This document shows, one piece after another, positions 18,620 through 27,416 of a stretch of DNA of 64,000 nucleotides. The notes below the pieces were generated by a model, which did no database searches, had not been told where the DNA came from, and saw nothing but the letters and a program-made list of their open reading frames with translations. Made by a program: the position numbers and the translations under genes. How positions within the stretch are numbered: the stretch's first letter is position 1; every line of letters starts with the position of its first letter. This stretch comes from Chryseobacterium populi (GTDB lineage Bacteria; Bacteroidota; Bacteroidia; Flavobacteriales; Weeksellaceae). The stretch is from positions 49,093-113,092 of the forward strand of contig NZ_AKJY01000021.1 of assembly GCF_000282115.1 (NCBI RefSeq). Direction: 5' to 3'.

Positions 18620-19249
18620 TTAGTCTGCAGCGTATCCCAAAATTGCAAAAACACTGAGTAAGAGATTCATTCTTACTTTTTTTTCGGCTTCTCTGGTATA
18701 GGTTTCTTCATTCTTACTTGGAACATATAATTCGTAAAAGTTTTTATTACGGATTACAAATAAGGTAGAACCAATAATGGTTGTAAGGATATCTTCAGGT
18801 TTTGGGGTAAAGGTAAATACACCGGAAGCTACTCCTTTCTTTATTACATCGTCAAGTTTCTTTACGAATAACTGGTAAAAATCCAGAAGCTCTCCTTTTA
18901 AATTATCTGTATGTCTGAGCTCCTGAGTAACAAACCCATGAAAATAATTATATTTAAACAGTTGGGAAACAATATATTTAATGATCTCTTTCAACTGCAT
19001 TTCAGGTTTCCCGTCTTTAATTGTATCTGCAAATTCGGAGAAATTCTCCCTGGTTTTCAATACCCTGTACTGATAGAGATAAGACATCATTTTTTCTTTG
19101 GATCCGAAATAATAGGAGATCATAGCTACATTGATATTGGCTTTGGAGCAGATATCCCTTACCGAAGTTCCTTCATATCCTTTTTTTGCAATTAATTCTT
19201 CTGCAATATCCAGAATATGGATCTGTTTTTCTGTAAATTTTTTTCTCAT
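18620..19249 (-). CDS. TetR/AcrR family transcriptional regulator
   Basis: A 209-residue protein with an N-terminal TetR helix-turn-helix at about residues 8-55 (FTEKQIHILDIAEELIAKKGYEGTSVRDICSKANINVAMISYYFGSKEKMM, signature YYFGSKE). The C-terminal ligand domain is not recognisable. It is divergent from the TatD/TcdA genes with about 100 bases between, so it may control itself and them, but I see no clear palindrome there. Confidence 0.9.
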   Translation of the reverse strand: MRKKFTEKQIHILDIAEELIAKKGYEGTSVRDICSKANINVAMISYYFGSKEKMMSYLYQYRVLKTRENFSEFADTIKDGKPEMQLKEIIKYIVSQLFKYNYFHGFVTQELRHTDNLKGELLDFYQLFVKKLDDVIKKGVASGVFTFTPKPEDILTTIIGSTLFVIRNKNFYELYVPSKNEETYTREAEKKVRMNLLLSVFAILGYAAD

Positions 19250-19346
19250 GGAGTGTCGCTTTCAGTAAAGTTAAGAAATTTTTAACACAATTATAAACGT
19301 TTGTTTAAGAATTTACATTAATTCTAAATTAATAGTATTTTTGACC

Positions 19347-19973
19347 ATGGATTATTTTGATTTTCACCATCATAAAAAAAATCTTCCTTACGGAATCTAT
19401 AATGTAGATACAGAAGGTATTCCGCCGGATTTCTTATATTCTGTCGGCATTCACCCAAAAGACATCCGACCGGGGTTTATTGACAATCAACTGTGCTGGT
19501 TAACATCCAATATTTCCGAAAACTGTTTCGCAATCGGAGAATGCGGCCTGGATTCATTGGTTTCCATTGATCCGAAAATACAGGAAGATGTTTTTTTAAG
19601 ACAGATCGAAATTTCCAACGAAGTGAAAAAGCCTTTAATTATTCATTGTGTAAGAAAATTCTATGAGGTAATTTCTTTCAGAAAAAAAGCGGAACAGGCT
19701 ATGATTATTCATGGTTTTAATAAGAAACAAAATATTGCTGAAGATCTCCTTAGAAATAATTTTTATTTGAGTTTTGGGAAAGCTGTTTTGTATAATTTAT
19801 CTTTGCAAAATATTTTAAAAACAGTTCCTTCAGATAAATTCTTTTTAGAAACTGATAATGATGACTTTACCCTTAAAGAATTGTATCAGAAAGTTTCGGA
19901 AATAAAAGGAATTTCTTTGGAACAGCTTAATAAACAAATTTCAGAAAATTTAGAGACGATAAAAAATGGATAA
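19347..19973 (+). CDS. TatD family metal-dependent hydrolase
   Basis: A 208-residue protein. Metal-ligand motifs seen are DFHHHKK near the N-terminus, SVGIHPKDI, GECGLDS, IIHCVRKF, MIIHGFN and FLETDND near the C-terminus, which together are the TatD TIM-barrel pattern. It is short for the family (usually about 255), with trimmed loops. TatD proteins are 3'-5' exonucleases or D-aminoacyl-type hydrolases; the substrate here is uncertain. The ATG at 19347 is chosen over a TTG two codons upstream. The stop overlaps the start of tcdA by 8 bases. Confidence 0.85.
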   Translation: MDYFDFHHHKKNLPYGIYNVDTEGIPPDFLYSVGIHPKDIRPGFIDNQLCWLTSNISENCFAIGECGLDSLVSIDPKIQEDVFLRQIEISNEVKKPLIIHCVRKFYEVISFRKKAEQAMIIHGFNKKQNIAEDLLRNNFYLSFGKAVLYNLSLQNILKTVPSDKFFLETDNDDFTLKELYQKVSEIKGISLEQLNKQISENLETIKNG

Positions 19974-20712
19974 AAACTGGTTGGAAAGAACGGAGCTCCT
20001 GATCAAGGAAGATGGAATTGATAAATTGAATACAGCTTCTGTTCTGGTTGTCGGTTTAGGTGGAGTTGGCTCTTTTGCAGCAGAGTTTCTGGCCAGGGCC
20101 GGAGTGGGAAATATGACAATCGTAGATGGTGACACTGTGGATATTACGAACATCAACAGGCAGCTTCCTGCCTTGCATTCCACAGTAGGAAAACATAAGG
20201 TAGAAGTCGTAGCTGAAAGGCTTTTAGATATAAATCCCAACCTTAATTTAATTAAAATCAATGAATTTCTAAATCCGGAACGGATGAATGAGGTTCTGGA
20301 TGAGGGAAAATTTGATTATATTCTCGACTGCATCGACAGTGTGACCCCAAAACTTAAATTGTTAATTGCAGCAAAAAGAAAAAAAATAAAGGTGGTAAGC
20401 TCTATGGGCGCCGGAGGAAAGTCTGACCCGAGTAAAGTGATGGTAAGGGATATCAGTAAATCTCAAAACTGCTTTCTGGCGAAACAGGTGAGAAAAAGAC
20501 TTAAAAAAGAGAAAATTAATAAGGGTATCAGATGTGTATTTTCTAATGAGCTGCAAAGTGAAGACAGCCTGAAAATGACTGACGGAACCAATTACAAGAG
20601 GTCATTCTACGGAACAATAAGTTATATTCCTGCTATTTTCGGTCTTTATGCTGCTGCAGAAGTGATTAATTATTTAGTGAAAAAAGATTCAAAAAGTGTT
20701 TCAGCGCTGTAA
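19966..20712 (+). CDS. tcdA: tRNA threonylcarbamoyladenosine dehydratase
   Basis: A 248-residue E1/ThiF-like enzyme. The adenylate-binding segment reads VLVVGLGGVGSFAAEFLARAGVG. Then come the ATP-site residues DGDTVDITNINRQLPAL and the strand IDSVTPKLKLLIAA. TcdA cyclises t6A37 of tRNA to ct6A using ATP. It overlaps the TatD-family gene by 8 bases, so the two are cotranslated. Confidence 0.92.
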   Translation: MDKNWLERTELLIKEDGIDKLNTASVLVVGLGGVGSFAAEFLARAGVGNMTIVDGDTVDITNINRQLPALHSTVGKHKVEVVAERLLDINPNLNLIKINEFLNPERMNEVLDEGKFDYILDCIDSVTPKLKLLIAAKRKKIKVVSSMGAGGKSDPSKVMVRDISKSQNCFLAKQVRKRLKKEKINKGIRCVFSNELQSEDSLKMTDGTNYKRSFYGTISYIPAIFGLYAAAEVINYLVKKDSKSVSAL

Positions 20713-20781
20713 AAATGGGATGATCAGACTCAATAGAGTCAAAGCATTCATAAAAATATACACTATATTTACGTCCTGTAA

Positions 20782-21156
20782 ATGAATAATTTCAAATATT
20801 CCAAAGAAGAAAAACTCAAAAAAAACAATGAGATTACTTTACTTTTTGAAAAAGGTAAATGGAGAACCTGCGGACATTTGAGAATCATTATCCTTAAAAA
20901 TAAGCCAACACTTCCTGTGGAAAACACTAAGTTCGGGGTTTCGGTATCTAAAAAATATTTCAAAAGAGCTGTACACAGAAACAGGATCAAGAGATTATTA
21001 CGGGAGTGTTTCCGGCTTCATAAAGATGTATTCAAAGAGGCTTTCGGAGATAAAACTATTGTGATGCTGTTTTGGGCTTCTCCTGAGATGCCTGCAAAAT
21101 TTCAGGATGTGGAAACTGAGTTTATTAAGCTTTGTCAGGCTCAGAAAAAACCTTAG
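20782..21156 (+). CDS. rnpA: Ribonuclease P protein component
   Basis: A 124-residue basic protein with the RnpA core KFGVSVSKKYFKRAVHRNRIKRLLRECFR, whose RNR...R motif contacts the P RNA. The N-terminal part LLFEKGKWRTCGHLRIIIL is the usual first strand region. It processes tRNA 5' ends. It is not beside rpmH here, but follows tcdA by 69 bases. Confidence 0.93.
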   Translation: MNNFKYSKEEKLKKNNEITLLFEKGKWRTCGHLRIIILKNKPTLPVENTKFGVSVSKKYFKRAVHRNRIKRLLRECFRLHKDVFKEAFGDKTIVMLFWASPEMPAKFQDVETEFIKLCQAQKKP

Positions 21157-21344
21157 GATTTTACTTTAGCTTTGGATAGCTGTCAAGATTATTGACCACA
21201 GACTTCTCAGGTTGACACAGATGATTGTGGATATTTTTTGTTTGGGCATTACTGCAATTGATCCAAATTCCGGGTGAATAAATTTCAGAAAAATCTTTGT
21301 CTATTTTTTGTAACTTTAAGGAAACAATAAATCTGAGAATTAAA

Positions 21345-21947
21345 ATGTTAGACCATGTTCCTTATCTTCCCTATATCCTGAGTGCATTTATCGGCATTGG
21401 CCTGGCTGCTGCATCGGGATTCAGAGTATTTCTTCCGATGTTTGCCGTAAGTTTAGCTTCTTATCTTCACTGGATTCCTATGAATGAGCAGTTTGAGTGG
21501 CTTGCAGGGCTTCCGACACTTATTACAACAGGTATTGCAACGATCGCTGAAATTTTAGCCTATTATATTCCTTTTATTGATCATATTCTGGATACTCTTT
21601 GTGTCCCGATGGCTACTGTTGCCGGATCGATATTATTTGCCAGCCAGTTTGCTGATCTAGGGACTTTTCCGCAGTGGGCATTGGCTTTAATTGCCGGTGG
21701 AGGTACTGCCGCAACCATAAGCTCAGGATTTGCAGGAATAAGGGCTGCTTCAACGGCAACGACGGGCGGACTTGGTAATTCTGTTGTAGGAACCACCGAA
21801 ACTGCCGGAGCAGGAATCATGTCAGTTTTAGCAATGGCTGTACCTGTTGTGGCCGCAATTTGCGCAGTTGTTTTAGTAATCCTTGTGTTGGTTTTAGGAC
21901 GAAAAGCATGGAGAAAGCTGAGACGAAGTAAAGATGTTGTTTCATAA
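21345..21947 (+). CDS. DUF4126 family membrane protein
   Basis: A 200-residue integral membrane protein with about four to five hydrophobic segments and small-residue-rich stretches (AFIGIGLAAASGFRVFLPMF, GAGIMSVLAMAVPVVAAICAVVLVILVLVLG). The SGFRVFLP motif near residue 25 is typical of DUF4126. Function is unknown. A TTG at 21297 would give 16 extra residues without hydrophobic character, so the ATG at 21345 is taken. It stands alone and ends in a strong terminator. Confidence 0.8.
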   Translation: MLDHVPYLPYILSAFIGIGLAAASGFRVFLPMFAVSLASYLHWIPMNEQFEWLAGLPTLITTGIATIAEILAYYIPFIDHILDTLCVPMATVAGSILFASQFADLGTFPQWALALIAGGGTAATISSGFAGIRAASTATTGGLGNSVVGTTETAGAGIMSVLAMAVPVVAAICAVVLVILVLVLGRKAWRKLRRSKDVVS

Positions 21948-21991
21948 TTTAAATTTTATTCCATCTAACTTTTAAAAACTATATTATTATA

Positions 21992-22033
21992 AAATCTGAG
22001 CGGCTGAAAATACATTTTCAGCCGCCCAGATTT
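21992..22033 (+). terminator. Long terminator hairpin after the DUF4126 gene
   Basis: Arms 21992-22010 and 22015-22033 pair with a single mismatch around the loop TACA, followed by ATTTTATTTT. The hairpin touches the 3' end of the broken gene on the other strand. Confidence 0.85.
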
Positions 22034-22221
22034 ATTTTATTTTCTTCATATAATTTCCAAAAACAATTCCCAGAGGCCCTAATATTGGAAATAGAATAAG
22101 CACAAGATAAGGTAAAATGCCTGATTTATTTTTAAACAATGTAGAAATCGCTACAATATATAACACAGCATGCAATAACTATAAATAAAATTTCAACCGG
22201 AGTGATTACAAGTAAGCTCAT
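22032..22221 (-). pseudogene. Frameshifted small membrane protein (PLDc_N-like)
   Basis: From an ATG at 22221 the minus strand encodes MSLLVITPVEILFIVIA. Around 22169-22175 the reading frame must move by one base to continue as AVLYIVAISTLFKNKSG, ILPYLVLILFPILGPLGIVFG and NYMKKIK, with stop at 22032-22034. Joined, the product would be about 60 residues with two hydrophobic helices; 'LFPILGPLGIVFG' resembles the small PLDc_N-type membrane modules. Either the gene is broken or one base is wrong in the assembly. It follows the large acidic protein gene on the same strand. Confidence 0.5.
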
Positions 22222-22228
22222 ACAAAAT

Positions 22229-24268
22229 CTAGTTTTTACTGCGGAATTCTTTTATTTCCTGAATTTTCTGTTCAAAATAATCTTTCTTTTCAGGATGTTT
22301 ATTGATTAATATTTCGAAAGCCTTTATTGCTTTGGTATATAATTTTTGCTCGAAATACAGATTGGCAAGCGTTTCAGTCATCAGATGTGAAATATCATCT
22401 GTCTTCTCCTTCACTACAAAGCTGCTTTCTTCTTTCAACTGGGAAATCTTTGGATTATTCTCGATAAAAGAATCAATAACTTTAGTCTTGTTTTCCGGTT
22501 TTGCTTTGCCATTTTCTTCTGTGCGGTCGATCTTAAGCCAGCTTTGCCATGTATTGATAAATCCGGGCACATTGCTGTCGGCAGGATGAGTGGCGGCTGT
22601 TGTTTCTGCTGAAGCTTCAGACTCTTCAATTTTTTCTTCAGCAGATTTTTCCTCTGTTTTATTTTCTTTAAGATTCCATTGTGAAATATCTGAGCCAAAG
22701 AAGGAAACATTCAATATCGGAGCTTCTCCGTGATTTTTTTTATCCGTGACATCCGGCTCCTGGTTATCTGTTACAAGTTCTTCATCAACTGTTTCAATTG
22801 CTTCAGGTTGAACTTCAGCCGCCATTTTTTCAACTTCCGGTAAAACTTCTTCTTTTAGGGTTTCTTGTTGTACAACTTCAGATTTCAATGGAGGAGTTTC
22901 CGCAGGCGTATTAATCAATGAATCCGGAACGTAGGACTCAAAACTCATCGGTTTCCACGAAGATTTAACTTCTGCAACCGGCTCCTCTGGCTTTGCTTCG
23001 TTAGGTATTTCTGCTTCAGGCAGTTCCGGTTGTTTTATTTCTTCTTCTTTTATATCAATCTCAGGATTTTCTTCTTCAATTTTCTCATCAGCCAGTGCAG
23101 TATGGAAATGTTGAGTTTCAGCAAAGCTGATATCATGGCTTACAATTTCAGGCTCTTCTTCTGTTTTTTCAACAGATTTTTCCTTAGCTGCCTTCATTTT
23201 TTTCTCAACTTCTTCAATCAGGCGTCGCATTTCATCTTCATGCTTGTTGAGATTGGGCTGAACTTTGGGTTGAGCCTGCTCTTCAGTATTTCCCGATTGA
23301 ATTTTAACATCAGGCATGAATGAATCCATCCCATGGAAACTCAACTCTGCACCATCATCAGCCAAATCCGATTCTTCAATCGGAGAAACCTCATTTTCGT
23401 CAAGGATCTTTTCAGGAGTAAATTCCGCAGCTGCCTGATTTTCGTCTGTTTTGACATCTTCTGCAACCTCTTCCACTTCTTTCTTTTCCTCAACCGGATC
23501 AAGAGACTGAACACTTACCTCAGGCACAAAAGCTTCTGTTTCATGGAAGCCGACATTTTCTGAAGCTTTTATTTCTTCCTTTTCCTCTTTTGATGAATTT
23601 CCTTCTTTATTTACAATAATTTCTGGGGTAAAACCAGATCCATCAGCAACATTGTCCTTTTCTACATTTGAAGTTGTTTCTGCCTGATTGTTCTCTTCCT
23701 CTTTAACAGGCTCTTTCACCTCTGTCTTTTGGGTAACCAGAGTTCCTGACTCAAGAGTAGATTCAATGTCTATCTTTTCTGCATTTTCCTCATCAAGAAA
23801 ATTTTCTTCGTCTTCAAACAGAATTCTGTTTCTTTCTCCGTTCACATAAACAGGTTGGGTTTCCGGAGCAGAGGTTGGTAATGGATATGAGAATACGATT
23901 TTATTTTCTACTCCATTCTCCTGCTTATCTTCTCTTTTTAAAGGAAAGCTTTGGGTCTGATAAACATATTTGGTAACTCTTTCTATACCTTCAGCAGGTT
24001 TTTCATTCCTGAATTCGGGTTTTGGTATTTGCTGGATTTTACCGTTTATCAGCTGATAAAGAATCTTTTTATCTGTAGTGTAAGCTGCCGTAATAGAAAG
24101 CTCTTTCTGATAGTTTTCTTTATCAAAAAGATGAATTCCATACAAATGCAGAGCTCTGATATTTTGAATATAGGGAAAAGAATTAATTTCCTCTTTCAAA
24201 AGACTTAAGTCTTCTGACTGAATATTTTTTGGATTTTTTAATAATTCTAAAACTCTAGCATTCATCAT
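22229..24268 (-). CDS. Large acidic low-complexity protein with C-terminal TPR, function unknown
   Basis: A 679-residue protein with no signal peptide. Residues 1-90 are a folded helical N-terminal region (MNARVLELLKNPKNIQSED...). About 100-600 is very rich in glutamate, lysine and proline and is probably disordered. Within it a short motif recurs: GFHETEAFVPEVSVQS, SFHGMDSFMPDVKIQS, then looser SFAETQHFHTAL and SFESYVPDSLI. The last 45 residues look like a tetratricopeptide unit (ANLYFEQKLYTKAIKAFEILINKHPEKKDYFEQKI). It starts one base after lptE ends, so it is in the same operon and may be an envelope scaffold. Confidence 0.8.
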   Translation of the reverse strand: MMNARVLELLKNPKNIQSEDLSLLKEEINSFPYIQNIRALHLYGIHLFDKENYQKELSITAAYTTDKKILYQLINGKIQQIPKPEFRNEKPAEGIERVTKYVYQTQSFPLKREDKQENGVENKIVFSYPLPTSAPETQPVYVNGERNRILFEDEENFLDEENAEKIDIESTLESGTLVTQKTEVKEPVKEEENNQAETTSNVEKDNVADGSGFTPEIIVNKEGNSSKEEKEEIKASENVGFHETEAFVPEVSVQSLDPVEEKKEVEEVAEDVKTDENQAAAEFTPEKILDENEVSPIEESDLADDGAELSFHGMDSFMPDVKIQSGNTEEQAQPKVQPNLNKHEDEMRRLIEEVEKKMKAAKEKSVEKTEEEPEIVSHDISFAETQHFHTALADEKIEEENPEIDIKEEEIKQPELPEAEIPNEAKPEEPVAEVKSSWKPMSFESYVPDSLINTPAETPPLKSEVVQQETLKEEVLPEVEKMAAEVQPEAIETVDEELVTDNQEPDVTDKKNHGEAPILNVSFFGSDISQWNLKENKTEEKSAEEKIEESEASAETTAATHPADSNVPGFINTWQSWLKIDRTEENGKAKPENKTKVIDSFIENNPKISQLKEESSFVVKEKTDDISHLMTETLANLYFEQKLYTKAIKAFEILINKHPEKKDYFEQKIQEIKEFRSKN

Positions 24269-24269
24269 C

Positions 24270-24821
24270 TTACCAATTCGCTACAATATCGTTAAATATC
24301 TTATTAATAATTCTTTCGTTTACAATCTTCACCTGGGAAGCTTCTATATCACTTTGTGAGAGGCTGCTGTTGAATACAGCTTCATCAGAATAGGTTCTGT
24401 CAAAACTTATATCAGGATGAACCTTATTCTCATAATGCACTTTAACTGTAATGGTTAATTTATTTTGAGATTCCTGCACTACTCCGCCTGTTGTGGTAGT
24501 TTGTGTATTGGAACTAATGGTGGTAGGCGTAATGGAGTAATCTGTGATTTCACCTTCTATCAGGATATCCGGATTTTCTTTAGTTCCTTTCAAAGTTGTT
24601 CTCTGTAAAAAACGGTTCTGAATATCTGTTGAAAACTGCTGTGATAAGGTAGGATTTACTAAAGCCGCATTGTTCGGGAACTCATTGATCTGTACTGTTT
24701 TTTCATCTTTCAGAGACGAGCCTGTAAAACTGTAGCATGAGTTCAGCATTCCTAAACAAAGGAATAACAAACCGATCAGCCCTGATTTCTTTATGGTGAT
24801 ATTTTCGATTTTAAAATTCAT
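24270..24821 (-). CDS. lptE: LPS assembly lipoprotein LptE
   Basis: A 183-residue lipoprotein with lipobox LNSC after a hydrophobic signal. CYSFTGSSL at the mature N-terminus, ALVNPTLSQQFSTDIQNRFLQRTTL and ILIEGEITDYSITPTT are characteristic of the Bacteroidota LptE family, which plugs the LptD barrel for delivering LPS to the outer leaflet. Its start overlaps the preceding membrane protein gene by 11 bases, and the next gene begins one base after its stop. Confidence 0.85.
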   Translation of the reverse strand: MNFKIENITIKKSGLIGLLFLCLGMLNSCYSFTGSSLKDEKTVQINEFPNNAALVNPTLSQQFSTDIQNRFLQRTTLKGTKENPDILIEGEITDYSITPTTISSNTQTTTTGGVVQESQNKLTITVKVHYENKVHPDISFDRTYSDEAVFNSSLSQSDIEASQVKIVNERIINKIFNDIVANW

Positions 24822-25506
24822 TTTTTATTCCTATTTCTTTTATTTCGTCGTATTCTATCTGCTGAATGGCATCTTCAAAAGCAAAATAATGGGTTGTATA
24901 AAAATAAGGCATTGTGATCAGAATTCCAATACCGCAAAGAAGTATTCCGAGCTGGGAAAGAAAACCTACCACAATGGCAAATAAGAAAATGGACAGCAAA
25001 TTGTTTTTTGTCATTATTCTGGACATCTTCCAAAGCGTTTTCAGGTCATAAATCTTTTTCAGTGAGATCAATCCCGGAATATAAAAACCTATTAAAGCAA
25101 TAATTAAAATAGCAACTGCAATCATAAACACATAAGGTACAAAAAATATCATAAAGGCTGGTGAAGGATCATCTCCGCCCACTATTGCTGCAAAAGGGAT
25201 GACAAAAGCCATCGGAATATAAATTGCAAATACCGCAGCAAAAATGATTAATTGTATCACAAAATAAGGCACAAAATCATCAAAATTAAAAATCTCTCCT
25301 ATACTGGCAGGTTCACCTTTATTTACTTTTCTGCAGTATCTGTAAAAGTTTCCCATTGCTAAAAAGCCGCAGAAAGGGATAATTGACATGATCATGCAAA
25401 AGAGATAGGCTACTAAAAAATTACCGAAGTCTTTTTTTAAAAGCTCTAATCCCTTACTAAGATATTCATTGAGTTTAAAATCGATTGATTTTGCTTTGAT
25501 ATTCAT
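24811..25506 (-). CDS. Integral membrane protein, function unknown
   Basis: A 231-residue protein with a cytoplasmic N-terminus (KAKSIDFKLNEYLSKGLELLKKDFG) and about five to six hydrophobic segments (YLFCMIMSIIPFCGFLAMG, YFVIQLIIFAAVFAIYIPMAF, MIFFVPYVFMIAVAILIIALIGFYIPGL, LLSIFLFAIVVGFLSQLGILLCGIGILI). Proteins like this are often mislabelled as carotene monooxygenases; nothing here supports that. It lies between a sigma-54 activator and lptE, five bases after the first and overlapping the second, so an envelope role is plausible. Confidence 0.78.
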   Translation of the reverse strand: MNIKAKSIDFKLNEYLSKGLELLKKDFGNFLVAYLFCMIMSIIPFCGFLAMGNFYRYCRKVNKGEPASIGEIFNFDDFVPYFVIQLIIFAAVFAIYIPMAFVIPFAAIVGGDDPSPAFMIFFVPYVFMIAVAILIIALIGFYIPGLISLKKIYDLKTLWKMSRIMTKNNLLSIFLFAIVVGFLSQLGILLCGIGILITMPYFYTTHYFAFEDAIQQIEYDEIKEIGIKNEF

Positions 25507-25511
25507 AAATT

Positions 25512-26792
25512 TTAGTCTTCCAGGTTATATTGCTTTATTTTTCTGTATAAAGTTCTTTGTGAAATTCCCAGTTCATCAGCAGCTTTGTTCCTGCGTCCCT
25601 TGTGCTTCTCCAACGCTTTGATAATCAGATCTTTTTCATTATTCTGCAATGATAAAGATTCCGGTTTGTCTTCTTCTATTTCAATATCCTCGATGTCTTC
25701 ATAACTCTCATCCGGATTGGAAATGATAGTTGGGGTCTGAACCTGATTATTATCTTCAAAATACAATAAAGAGCCCGGAGCTGCATTCTGCTGTGGTTCC
25801 GGAGTATATATTCTGTTGATCAGATTTTTCTCCTGATTGCTTAATTCTGCAGTTCCCCGGTTTTTTATCAACTCTGAAGTTAACGATTTTAAATCATTGA
25901 TATCATTTCTCATATCGAAGAGAATTTTATACATGATTTCCCTTTCGTTTCCGAAATCACTTTGCTTTTGAGTATTCGGAGTATTGACTACCATTGGCAA
26001 ATGCGTCTCCATTGGAATATACTCTGCAAGCTTTTCAACGGTGACATTTCGGTCTCTTTCAACAACGGTCATCTGCTCCACCAGATTTCTCAGCTGACGC
26101 ACATTTCCCGGAAATGTGTAATTTTCTATATAATGGACAGCTCCCGGCTCCAACTCCAATTCAGGCATTCTGTATTTCTCAGCAAAATCTATTGCAAATT
26201 TTCTGAACAGTAAATGAATATCTCCTTTTCTTTCTCTTAAAGGCGGCATATCGATCTGCACGGTATTCAAACGATAATACAAATCCTCACGGAATCTGTT
26301 ATCATGAATTGCCTTCATCATATTCACATTGGTAGCAGCAACGATTCTTACATTGGTTTTCTGTACCTGTGAAGAACCTACTTTCATGAACTCACCGCTT
26401 TCCAGCACCCTTAGTAAACGTACCTGTGTCTGCAAAGGAAGCTCTCCTACTTCATCTAAGAAAATGGTTCCGCCATCTGCCACTTCAAAATACCCTTTCC
26501 TGGTAGCCGTTGCTCCTGTAAAAGCTCCTTTTTCATGCCCGAATAGCTCGGAATCAATGGTTCCTTCAGGGATTGCCCCACAGTTAACAACAATATAAGG
26601 CTGATGTTTTCTTCTGGATTCTGAATGAATAATTTTAGGGATAAATTCTTTTCCTACTCCACTTTCCCCTATTACCAAAACGGAAATATCGGTAGGCGCT
26701 ACCTGAATTGATTTTTCCAGGGCACGGTTTAAAGCCGGAAAATTTCCAATGATTCCAAAGCGGTTTTTTATATTTTGTAACTCGACACTCAT
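25512..26792 (-). CDS. Sigma-54-dependent transcriptional activator (no receiver domain)
   Basis: A 426-residue protein. The AAA+ domain begins almost at the N-terminus: Walker A GESGVGKE at residues 42-49, the sigma-54 contact loop GAFTGA near residue 90, Walker B GGTIFLDEVGELP and the arginine finger region FREDLYYRLN. A Fis-type helix-turn-helix ends the protein (LIIKALEKHKGRRNKAADELGISQRTLYRKIKQY). Residues about 270-380 are an acidic linker. With no receiver or PAS domain it cannot be a simple response regulator. It heads the lptE operon. Confidence 0.92.
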   Translation of the reverse strand: MSVELQNIKNRFGIIGNFPALNRALEKSIQVAPTDISVLVIGESGVGKEFIPKIIHSESRRKHQPYIVVNCGAIPEGTIDSELFGHEKGAFTGATATRKGYFEVADGGTIFLDEVGELPLQTQVRLLRVLESGEFMKVGSSQVQKTNVRIVAATNVNMMKAIHDNRFREDLYYRLNTVQIDMPPLRERKGDIHLLFRKFAIDFAEKYRMPELELEPGAVHYIENYTFPGNVRQLRNLVEQMTVVERDRNVTVEKLAEYIPMETHLPMVVNTPNTQKQSDFGNEREIMYKILFDMRNDINDLKSLTSELIKNRGTAELSNQEKNLINRIYTPEPQQNAAPGSLLYFEDNNQVQTPTIISNPDESYEDIEDIEIEEDKPESLSLQNNEKDLIIKALEKHKGRRNKAADELGISQRTLYRKIKQYNLED

Positions 26793-26821
26793 AAGTAAAA
26801 TTTAGATTATTGATTTAGACC

Positions 26822-26851
26822 ATCTACGGTTTCAGATTTTTTTCCGTAGAT
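26822..26851. other. Inverted repeat upstream of the sigma-54 activator
   Basis: Perfect 8-bp arms ATCTACGG (26822-26829) and CCGTAGAT (26844-26851) lie 30 bases ahead of the activator start. It could be a terminator for the leftward gene behind it or a regulator site. A T-rich run follows on the plus strand only. Confidence 0.4.
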
Positions 26852-26908
26852 TTTGTTAATTTGAAATAATGAATATTAACTTTTGCTTGATATTCATGTG
26901 ATTTAATT

Positions 26909-27346
26909 CTAACTTTTTAAATCTAAATAATCTTTGTTTCTGATTTTTGAAACTTTACTTTTAAAATATATATTTCCGGCAAAGCTGTATTTTTTGCCTT
27001 GTCTTTCAAAATTTTTTAAAACTATATTGTACTTTTCAGTCTCAGGATAGTTTTCTCCGGATTTGTCATCAGGAGAAGCGGTCTTATGCCCTGTCTCAGA
27101 AAAAGCTTTTCCTATTACATGAATAGCTTTTTGTTTCTGATTTACGGTACAATAATGATCAGAATTTTTGCAGACTGAAAATACCAGTGATTGCTGACAC
27201 TGTTGAGATCCCAGAAATTTACTGTATACTTCACACAGTTTTTTGCAATCTTCACTTTCGAGAGTACCGTTGCTTACATGTGCTGAAATATTGTTGTAAA
27301 TGATTACCAATAAAATACTAAGGCAATATTTCTGAAATTTTTCCAT
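26909..27346 (-). CDS. Secreted cysteine-containing hypothetical protein
   Basis: A 145-residue protein. The N-terminus (MEKFQKYCLSILLVIIYNNISAH) looks like a signal peptide with cleavage near ISA-H. The mature part has six cysteines in the first half (DCKKLCEVY, QQCQQ, SVCKNSDHYC), suggesting disulfides outside the cytoplasm. The C-terminal half is charged and ends in a strand-rich segment (KYNIVLKNFERQGKKYSFAGNIYFKSKV). I do not recognise a family. It stands alone between the sigma-54 activator and miaB. Confidence 0.65.
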   Translation of the reverse strand: MEKFQKYCLSILLVIIYNNISAHVSNGTLESEDCKKLCEVYSKFLGSQQCQQSLVFSVCKNSDHYCTVNQKQKAIHVIGKAFSETGHKTASPDDKSGENYPETEKYNIVLKNFERQGKKYSFAGNIYFKSKVSKIRNKDYLDLKS

Positions 27347-27416
27347 TGTCTGTTTTATTGTTTATTACTGATAATAATCGGTTTCTAATATCTGTTTTTT
27401 ACTCTGAAGAGCAAAT

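Noticed and set aside
19336..19343. TATTTTTG promoter element ahead of the TatD-family gene
   Set aside because: It would place the transcript start at or after the ATG, and no -33 element is present, so it may be chance.
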